From: Thermoanaerobaculia bacterium | GTDB lineage: Bacteria; Acidobacteriota; Thermoanaerobaculia; Multivoradales; UBA5704 | Reading direction: 5' to 3' | Length of the DNA stretch: 11,438 nt | Assembly: GCA_025937035.1 (NCBI GenBank) | Contig: JAICSG010000064.1 | Coordinates: 1 to 11,438, forward strand | Part shown: piece after piece, positions 1 through 5,268 of the stretch | How positions within the stretch are numbered: position 1 is the stretch's first letter | How the letters are laid out: every line of letters starts with the position of its first letter | Made by a program: the position numbers and the translations under genes | The notes under the pieces: model-generated | Database searches by the model: none | Told to the model about the DNA's origin: nothing | Seen by the model: only the letters and a program-made list of their open reading frames with translations

Positions 1-579
1 CATCCCCAGAGCCGCGACGGGGTCAGCCCACCACCATCCGAGGGCGGAGTTGAGGCCGATGCCGGCCAGGGTGATCAGGGAGAGCCACCAGCAGGCGGTG
101 GTCTGGAAGGCATCGGCCGCCAGCGCCCGGCTGCCCAGGCGGGCGGCGGCCCGCCGCTTGGCGCGGGCGAGCCAGATCATGGCGAACAGCGAGACCACCG
201 TGAGGCCGATCCCCACCAGGCTGGCGGACGGCCGCTCGCGCCGCCAGAGCGCGAGCGCCGCGTCGGCCGCCACGTAGGCCGCCAGGAGGTAGAGCGAGAC
301 GCCGACCAGACGGCGGGCCCGGTGGTCGAGCCGCTCGATCTCCGCCGGAGCCATGGCGGTCCGTTCGGCCTTGAGCCGCCAGACCAGCACGGCCCCCGAG
401 GCGCTCTCGACGAAGCTGTCGATCCCGAACCCGAGCAGGGCCACGCTCCCCGCCGCCACCGCCGCGGAGACGCCGATCAGCCCCTCGACGACGTTCCACC
501 CCACGGTCAGCCATTCGAGCCACAGGGCCTGCCGGAGCTGACCTCCCCGGCCCCCCTCCTCCTGGACCATGGTCGTCAT
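1..579 (-). CDS. Cation-efflux (CDF)-like membrane protein, 3' truncated
   Basis: The frame is open from the ATG at 579 to the left edge (193 codons), so the C-terminus is missing. An AGGAGG lies six bases upstream of this ATG; a second in-frame ATG at 570 has no comparable site. The product is hydrophobic with several likely membrane helices (about residues 24-50, 92-112, 118-138 and 160-182). Motifs typical of the cation diffusion facilitator-like family are visible: GFGIDSFVES (D54, E58), LAADAFQT (D156) and WWWADPVAA (D186). In that family, acidic residues in helices 2 and 5 bind divalent metals such as zinc or cobalt and drive proton-coupled export across the inner membrane. The canonical HxxxD histidines are absent, as in the branch often annotated simply as cation transporter, so substrate and direction are uncertain. 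It is divergent from the tRNA gene and has no visible link to the NRPS. Confidence 0.75.
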   Translation of the reverse strand, partial: MTTMVQEEGGRGGQLRQALWLEWLTVGWNVVEGLIGVSAAVAAGSVALLGFGIDSFVESASGAVLVWRLKAERTAMAPAEIERLDHRARRLVGVSLYLLAAYVAADAALALWRRERPSASLVGIGLTVVSLFAMIWLARAKRRAAARLGSRALAADAFQTTACWWLSLITLAGIGLNSALGWWWADPVAALGM

Positions 580-640
580 GGCGCCCCTCCTGTGGTACAT
601 TGTCGCCGGATTCGCCGCGCCCGCGGCACCACACCTTCGG

Positions 641-716
641 GTCCCCATCGTCTAGTGGACTAGGACTCTGCCCTTTCAAGGCAGCAACACGGGTTCGAAT
701 CCCGTTGGGGATACCA
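641..716 (+). tRNA. tRNA-Glu (anticodon UUC)
   Basis: A complete cloverleaf can be folded by eye. The acceptor stem GTCCCCA (641-647) pairs with TGGGGAT (706-712), with a G-U at the end. The anticodon stem CTGCC (668-672) pairs with GGCAG (680-684), with loop CTTTCAA and anticodon TTC at 675-677. The T arm is ACGGG (689-693), TTCGAAT, CCCGT (701-705). The discriminator base is A713 and CCA is encoded at 714-716. It decodes GAA/GAG and is a chromosomal housekeeping gene. It stands alone here, with no other tRNA nearby. Confidence 0.97.
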
Positions 717-801
717 TCCTCGCCTGCCAGGCCGCTCTGGGACGGGAGGTGCGAGGAGAAGGCGCGGATCTCACCCAGGCCTTCTTCCACGCCGGGGTTC
801 C
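717..801. other. Non-coding spacer downstream of tRNA-Glu
   Basis: No coding region is supported here. Directly after the CCA end, TCCTCGC (717-723) can pair with GCGAGGA (751-757), and a smaller CCAG/CTGG stem (727-730 with 737-740) lies inside. This could fold as the tRNA transcript trailer or act as a weak terminator, but no T-run follows. Nothing else is recognised before the repeat cluster that starts at 802. Confidence 0.35.
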
Positions 802-943
802 GGATATCGTTAAGTCGTTCTGGATAAGACTACGACGTTTCATCCTGACCTACCGTTATGCCGGCTTGGAAGGTTACGACGGTCCGTCGTAGCCTTATCC
901 AGACCGCCGTAACGGTATCCAGACCGCCGTAACCTTCTCCAAA
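802..943. repeat. Cluster of 20-bp direct repeats and imperfect inverted repeats
   Basis: Three head-to-tail units of exactly 20 bp lie at 884-903, 904-923 and 924-943. They share the pattern CCGYCGTARCSKTMTCCARA. The reverse complement of 885-920 matches 802-837 at 31 of 36 positions. A second, more degenerate inverted copy lies at about 849-882. In the centre, AAGGTTACGACGG (870-882) and CCGTCGTAGCCTT (884-896) form a nearly perfect 13-bp palindrome with one base between. The whole segment could fold as a long imperfect hairpin. Base composition is visibly less GC-rich than the flanking genes. It lies between the tRNA gene and the terminator of the next gene. It may be a dispersed extragenic palindromic repeat or the remnant of a small mobile element; function is unknown. 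Confidence 0.75.
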
Positions 944-967
944 AGCTGTCGGGGGATTCGCGGGGAC

Positions 968-998
968 AAAAAAAGGGGGTGCGCCGGAGCGCGCCCCC
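968..998 (-). terminator. Rho-independent terminator of the 1023-1427 gene
   Basis: Read on the minus strand, GGGGGCGCGC (998-989) is followed by the four-base loop TCCG, then GCGCACCCCC (984-975) and seven Ts (974-968). The ten-pair GC stem has a single C-A mismatch and the T-run is uninterrupted, which is a textbook intrinsic terminator. It begins 25 bases after the stop codon of the small minus-strand gene. Confidence 0.9.
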
Positions 999-1022
999 GA
1001 GGACGACCCGATCGCGGCAGGG

Positions 1023-1427
1023 CTACTTCTCCGTAGAGGCGGGGTGCGGCGCCGGCCCGGGAGACGGCGTCGGCATGGGAGTCGGCTTCTGCTTCGGGGT
1101 CCGCTTCTTCCTCCCCCGGAACGGCTGCACGCCGAACTCCGCCACCTTCTCCGACGCCGGCCCGTAGTGCTGCTTCACCGCCGCCCGCAGCAGGCTCGCC
1201 AACCGGCCCCCCTCGAGGATGGCCGACTTGAGCGACTTCGACGCCTGCTGCTTGGCCGCCCGCTGAGCCGCCTGCGACGCCGCCATCTGGCGAGCCTGCT
1301 CCATGACCGTCCCCAACTGCGCCCGGAGCACCTCAAGATGCGCAAGGTCGGTTGCATTCGCCGCCAAACGCTCCTGCAGGTAGCCCCAATCCTCGATCTT
1401 CCCCTTGTACGTCGATTCGTTAGCCAT
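1023..1427 (-). CDS. Small helical protein with Lys/Pro-rich tail, unknown function
   Basis: This is a 134-residue protein. The ATG at 1427 is preceded by GAGGAAAAAGAG, a plausible ribosome binding site, and the gene ends at its own terminator, so it is probably monocistronic. Residues about 1-95 are strongly helical and rich in Ala, Gln, Lys and Leu (AQRAAKQQASKSLKSAILEG), followed by the segment EFGVQPFRGRKKR. Residues about 106-134 are a low-complexity Pro/Lys/Thr tail (KQKPTPMPTPSPGPAP). There is no signal peptide or membrane segment and no catalytic motif. The shape resembles small conserved hypothetical proteins I associate with Acidobacteriota, but I cannot name a domain. The basic tail could contact nucleic acid or the cell envelope; this is speculation. 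It is divergent from the ArgR-like gene and shares its promoter region. Confidence 0.8.
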   Translation of the reverse strand: MANESTYKGKIEDWGYLQERLAANATDLAHLEVLRAQLGTVMEQARQMAASQAAQRAAKQQASKSLKSAILEGGRLASLLRAAVKQHYGPASEKVAEFGVQPFRGRKKRTPKQKPTPMPTPSPGPAPHPASTEK

Positions 1428-1503
1428 AACTCTTTTTCCTCAAGCTTTTTCCAGCCCTCCTTTCTCCGGCGTCTCCAATGACCCCGAAGCCCTGCTGCGT
1501 CGC

Positions 1504-1532
1504 AGTCTAATGCATATATGTGCGCATGTTAA
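1504..1532 (-). promoter_or_regulatory. Putative sigma70-type promoter for the 1023-1427 gene
   Basis: On the minus strand there is a -35 TTAACA (1532-1527), a 17-bp spacer and a -10 TAGACT (1509-1504). These match the consensus hexamers at 5/6 and 4/6. The predicted start near 1497 would give a leader of about 70 nt before the ATG at 1427. The region is clearly AT-rich relative to the rest of the window. Confidence 0.5.
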
Positions 1533-1545
1533 CAGCAAATATGCA
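1511..1545. promoter_or_regulatory. Candidate operator between divergent promoters
   Basis: TGCATAT (1511-1517) and ATATGCA (1539-1545) form an inverted repeat around a GTTAAC (1528-1533) core. The half-site TGCAT differs by one base from the TGAAT half-site of the E. coli ARG box. The element overlaps the minus-strand promoter and lies just upstream of the TTGACA of the ArgR-like gene, so autoregulation is plausible. The spacing is longer than in a classical 18-bp ARG box, so assignment to ArgR is tentative. Confidence 0.35.
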
Positions 1546-1551
1546 ATCTAC

Positions 1552-1580
1552 TTGACAGACTTGCGCAAATCTGGAAGACT
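1552..1580 (+). promoter_or_regulatory. Putative promoter of the ArgR-family gene
   Basis: A perfect -35 TTGACA (1552-1557) is followed after 17 bp by a weak -10 AAGACT (1575-1580). The palindrome TTGCGCAA (1561-1568) sits in the spacer and could be a protein-binding site. The expected transcript start near 1587 leaves just enough leader for the ribosome binding site at 1589-1596. Confidence 0.45.
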
Positions 1581-1588
1581 CAAGGGCT

Positions 1589-1596
1589 AAGGAGGG
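1589..1596 (+). promoter_or_regulatory. Strong ribosome binding site of the ArgR-family gene
   Basis: AAGGAGGG lies five bases before the ATG at 1602. It is a near-perfect anti-Shine-Dalgarno match and fixes that ATG as the start. Confidence 0.85.
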
Positions 1597-1601
1597 ATGC
1601 C

Positions 1602-2057
1602 ATGTCGAGAGACCCCAAGATCCGGGCGCAGCGCCACAGGGCCATTCAGAAGATCTTCGAGAAGGGGTATGAGATCCGGGAGCAGAAGGACTTGGTGAAG
1701 CTCCTGGCTTTCGAGGGGTTCGACGTCACCCAGTCGAGCGTCAGCCGCGATCTGCGGGACCTCGGGGCGTTCCGGCGCAACGGCCTCTACGAGCTCCCGG
1801 AGGAGCATCCCGGGGGCAGCGCGAGCTTCGCCCAGATCGTGGAATATGTCACCGGCGGCCAGACGGTGGGAGACCACATGCTCCTGCTGGAGGTCCAGCG
1901 GGGGGCCGCCGGCCTGGTGGCCAACATCCTCGACGAATCCGGCTGGGCCGACATCGCCGGAGTCATGGCCTCCATGGACGACAAAGTCCTCATCCTCACC
2001 GAGGACGCCGAACGCCAGCGCAACGTCCTCAGCCACCTCCCCTATACGGACGACTAG
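1602..2057 (+). CDS. argR: ArgR-family transcriptional regulator (arginine repressor)
   Basis: At 151 residues the protein has normal ArgR length. Residues about 8-66 form the N-terminal winged helix-turn-helix, with the hallmark QSSVSRDLRDLG (44-55) as recognition helix. Residues about 83-147 are the C-terminal oligomerisation and arginine-binding domain, with RGAAGLVANILDESGW (100-115) and a DD pair (126-127). Family members bind ARG boxes as arginine-loaded hexamers to repress arginine synthesis or activate catabolism. Two deviations are visible: GAAG replaces the usual GAAQ, and GVMASMDDK replaces GTIAGDDT with one extra residue before DD. Arginine sensing may therefore be altered. No arginine gene lies in the window. 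Its own AT-rich upstream region carries a candidate operator. It converges on the acylase gene and overlaps it by four bases. Confidence 0.85.
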   Translation: MSRDPKIRAQRHRAIQKIFEKGYEIREQKDLVKLLAFEGFDVTQSSVSRDLRDLGAFRRNGLYELPEEHPGGSASFAQIVEYVTGGQTVGDHMLLLEVQRGAAGLVANILDESGWADIAGVMASMDDKVLILTEDAERQRNVLSHLPYTDD

Positions 2058-4432
2058 CGGGGCGCGAGCGTCAGCCGGTCCTCCGCCGCCTTCTCCACCG
2101 CCTCCCGGGCGAACAGCATCGGCCGGTACCGGTGGTCTCTCCAGAGCGGGATCTGGTCCTCGCGATGGCGGTGGAAGAGCTGCCCCGTCTGCCCGGTGCC
2201 GTTGACCACCAGCGACCGGCCCAGGTCGGCCAAGTCGACGATCATGCGCTGCGAGGTCCCGAACTGGCCGATGTACGGACGCCGGCCATTCGCCGCCACC
2301 GAGCTGACCGTGGCCCCCTCGCCGCCGACCGGCACGGGGCCGCCGTTGAACAGCTTCATCAGGAAGCCGATGCCGCTGTTGCCGAGCGGCCGGTGGACGA
2401 AGACGGCCTTGTGGAGCTTCCCCCACTGCCACTTCGCGGGGTCGTTCCCCAGGCGCGGGGAGAGCAGGTCGACCGCGTCGGCCAGGGCGCGCCGCACGAC
2501 GTCGTCCCGGGTCTCGACCTTGGCCGTCGTCCGCTTGTCGTCGAACCAGGGGTTGCGCGGGTCGGCCATCATCTCGACCAGCCGCGGCAGCTGGTTGACG
2601 GCGGTGCCGCGGAACTCGTTCATCAGCTCGTCCCCCAGCTCGTCGCCGTAGGTGTCGTCGATCAGCGCCCGGCTCCAGGCCAGGTAGATGGTGGCGCCGG
2701 GGCTCTCCGGGGTGAAGCGCAGGTCCCAGCGGCGCACCTGGTCGAGCGCCTGGGCCTGCAGCGGATTGGCGGGCTGGACGGCGAGCAGGTAGGGGCGCAG
2801 CGCGGCGGCCGGCTCGGAGTAGACGTCGGCCTGGATGCGCCGCATGTCATCCAGGGCGGCATGGGGGGTCGCGGCGAGGAGCTCGGTGATCCGCTGCGCC
2901 CGGTAGGGGTCGGCGTAGTCGAAGGAGATCAGGTACGGGTAGTCGTCGGTCACCACCTTGTTGTTGGCGGTGACGATGAAGCCGGCCGGTGGATTGAGCA
3001 GCGACGGCATGCGGTCGAAGGGGATGTATCCCTTCCAGTCGCGCTCCGGGCCCCCCGCGGGCACGGGGGCGAGCCCGAGCTGGCCGGGAGCGCGCACGGG
3101 GATCTTTCCGGCTCCCTGGTAGCCGATGTTGCCGGCTTCATCGGCGTAGACGAAGTTCAGGGTCGGCGCCTCCCACAGGGAGAGGGCCTGGCGGAAGGCG
3201 GGCCAGTCCGCGGCGGTGTCGATGCCCGCCAGGGCGTCTAAGGTGCGGCCAGGATCGAGAGCCGTCCAGCGCAGGGCGAGCGGCGGCATGCCCTTGAGAT
3301 CGAACCCCTCGTTGACGATCGGCCCGTGCGGGGTGATTACGACATCGAAGGGGACGGTCTGCCCGTTCTTGAGCCGGATCGGCTCGTGGACGATCCGCGA
3401 GCCGGGCCCGCCGGGGGTCTCGACGAAGAGGTCCTGGGAGTCGCCGCACATGCTGGAGATCCCCCAGGCGATCCGGGCGTTGTGGCCGATCAGCACCATG
3501 GGCACGCCGGGGAACGAGAAGCCGGCCACGTCGAAGCGCCCGGCGTGGAGGCCGTTCTCGTACCAGACGGAGGGCATGTCCAGCTCGAGGTGGGTGTCGT
3601 TGGCGAGCAGCGGCTTGCCGGTGGCGGTGCGGCTGCCGTGGACCACCCAGTTGTTGCTGCCCACGCCCACGGCCCCCTCGGTGAGGACGGCGGCGAGCAG
3701 CGGGCCGGCCGCCTCCAGCGCCGCCCGGCGGCCGGCGCCGTAGCCGCCGGCCTCGGGCGCGACGATCACCGGCTGCCGGTTCTGGCCCGGGAAGGGGGGC
3801 ATGAGCTGGCGGACCCCTTCGGGGCCGACCTTGGCGGCGAGGCGGGTACGCATCAGCTCCTGCGTCTGGTTCTGCCCCAGGGAGAAGGCGATCATCTTGC
3901 TCCAGGCGATCGAGTCGACTGGGGTCCAGTGGGCCGGGCGCGGCGCCCCGATCAGACTGAATTCGACCGGCAGCCCGGGGTGGGAGTCGAGGAAGGCGTT
4001 CACGCCGTCGGCGTAGGCCTGCAGGATCGCCCGGGTGGGGGGTGAGAGCACCTGCCAGTCGGCCTCGGCGGCGTGGCGGATGCCGAGCACCCGCAGCGAG
4101 CGGTCGGTGGGCAGCAGGGCGCGGCCGAACAGGGTGGAGAGCTCCCCGGCCCCCAGCCGGCGGTTGAATTCCATCTGCCAGAGCCGGTCCTGGGCGTGGA
4201 CGTAGCCTTGAGCGAAGAAGAGATCGTTCTCGTTGGCGGCGTAGAGGCTGGGGACGCCCCAGCGGTCGCGGATCACCTCGACGGGGGCCGACAGTCCCTG
4301 GACGGCGATCTTCCCCGTGGTTTGCGGCCAGGCCCGGCGTACCCGCCAGGTGCCGAAGGCCGCCAGCGCCACGACGATCACCGCCAGCGTCAGAAGGAGG
4401 AGCTTCAGGATCCTGCGGAGCCGGTTTCTCAA
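2054..4432 (-). CDS. Penicillin acylase family (S45) Ntn hydrolase, membrane-anchored
   Basis: A TTG start at 4432 fits best. It overlaps the NRPS stop (TTGA), has GGAGAG just upstream, and puts a basic start plus one hydrophobic helix (about residues 8-28) at the N-terminus, giving 792 residues. An ATG at 4564 would lie deep inside the NRPS gene. The helix suggests export and periplasmic anchoring. LSAPVEVIRDRWGVPSLYA opens the alpha region. Self-cleavage is expected between Gly258 and Ser259 (GVGSNNW), making Ser259 the beta-chain nucleophile. His281 (LLANDTHL) falls at beta-23, the position of the catalytic-site His in PvdQ and cephalosporin acylases. TANNK (Asn490/491) matches the oxyanion Asn. 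The family hydrolyses amide-linked acyl groups from beta-lactams, N-acyl homoserine lactones or lipopeptides. The coupling suggests a role in maturing, or protecting against, the NRPS product; the true substrate is unknown. Confidence 0.9.
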   Translation of the reverse strand: MRNRLRRILKLLLLTLAVIVVALAAFGTWRVRRAWPQTTGKIAVQGLSAPVEVIRDRWGVPSLYAANENDLFFAQGYVHAQDRLWQMEFNRRLGAGELSTLFGRALLPTDRSLRVLGIRHAAEADWQVLSPPTRAILQAYADGVNAFLDSHPGLPVEFSLIGAPRPAHWTPVDSIAWSKMIAFSLGQNQTQELMRTRLAAKVGPEGVRQLMPPFPGQNRQPVIVAPEAGGYGAGRRAALEAAGPLLAAVLTEGAVGVGSNNWVVHGSRTATGKPLLANDTHLELDMPSVWYENGLHAGRFDVAGFSFPGVPMVLIGHNARIAWGISSMCGDSQDLFVETPGGPGSRIVHEPIRLKNGQTVPFDVVITPHGPIVNEGFDLKGMPPLALRWTALDPGRTLDALAGIDTAADWPAFRQALSLWEAPTLNFVYADEAGNIGYQGAGKIPVRAPGQLGLAPVPAGGPERDWKGYIPFDRMPSLLNPPAGFIVTANNKVVTDDYPYLISFDYADPYRAQRITELLAATPHAALDDMRRIQADVYSEPAAALRPYLLAVQPANPLQAQALDQVRRWDLRFTPESPGATIYLAWSRALIDDTYGDELGDELMNEFRGTAVNQLPRLVEMMADPRNPWFDDKRTTAKVETRDDVVRRALADAVDLLSPRLGNDPAKWQWGKLHKAVFVHRPLGNSGIGFLMKLFNGGPVPVGGEGATVSSVAANGRRPYIGQFGTSQRMIVDLADLGRSLVVNGTGQTGQLFHRHREDQIPLWRDHRYRPMLFAREAVEKAAEDRLTLAPR

Positions 4433-5268
4433 GGTCTCTCCGATCCGCCGAGGAGGGTCCGCAGCCGGTCGGCCAGGGTGCGGACGTGGGGCTCGGCGAG
4501 CAAGGTGATGTGGTCCCCCGGGACGTCTACCCGGTCGACGGGATGGGGAGAGAGCCTCTCCCATCCGAGGTCCGGCCCGAGCGCGGGATCGAAGTGCGCC
4601 CCCTCGGCCCGGATCAGGGTGATCCGCCCATCATAGGGCCGCGGCACGTAGCGGCGGAAGGCGCGGACGTTGGTGGCGTAGACCCGCAGGAGGCGGCGGA
4701 GCTGCGCCAGGCTATCGCCGCTGTGGACGATCCCCGCCTCCTGGAGGCGCGCGACGAAGAAGCGGAGCCGCGCTTCCGGGTCGAGGGGCTGGAGGTCGGC
4801 GAGGGTCACCCGGAGGTCCTTGCCGCGCAGCCCTTTGACGTACTCGGCGATGGCGAGCAGCCGGCCGGTGTCGTCGGCGGCCTCGGGGTCCGGATCGAGC
4901 GCTCCGTCCTCGACGCCGGGCGCGGTGTCCAGGACCGCCAGCAGCTCGACCTCCTCGCCCGCGGCCCGCAGCTGCCGGGCCAGCTCGAACGCCGCCAGGC
5001 CGCCGAACGACCAGCCGCCGATACGGTAGGGCCCGCGGGGCTGGACGCGGCGGATCTCCCCCAGGTAGTGGGCCGCCATCTCCTCGATCGTGGCGAAGGG
5101 CTCGGCGGCGTCCTCCAGGCCGCGCGCCTGCAGGCCGTAGAACGGCTGATCGGCGCCCGTGTGGCGGGCGAGCGGAAAGAAGCAGAGCGCGTCGCCGCCG
5201 GCGGGGTGGATGCAGAAGAACGGCCGCCGGCCGCCGCCGGGGGCCGGAGGGACGATCTCCACCAGACA
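4429..5268 (-). other. NRPS terminal thioesterase domain
   Basis: Residues about 2057-2335. It is an alpha/beta hydrolase with entry motif PFFCIHPAGG, nucleophile Ser2143 in GGWSFGG, likely acid Asp2170 (LLAVLDTAPG) and His2309 (PGDHITLL). All three triad residues are present. It releases the chain by hydrolysis or cyclisation. Length is normal for an NRPS type I thioesterase. Confidence 0.93.

Noticed and set aside
23..790. 255-residue minus-strand frame across tRNA-Glu
   Set aside because: It runs through the tRNA gene and lies in the wrong frame over the cation-efflux-like gene, whose motifs are clear in the other frame.
884..943. CRISPR array
   Set aside because: The three 20-bp units are contiguous with no spacers and have inverted copies alongside; no cas genes are present.
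2132..3241. 369-residue open frame on the plus strand
   Set aside because: Antisense to the acylase, Gly/Val/Arg/Asp-rich with no motifs and no convincing start signal.
4433..4564. Acylase start at ATG 4564 (836 residues)
   Set aside because: It would add 44 Arg/Pro-rich residues overlapping the NRPS TE domain by 132 bases. The TTG at 4432 has a ribosome binding site, stop-start overlap and a proper membrane-anchor N-terminus.
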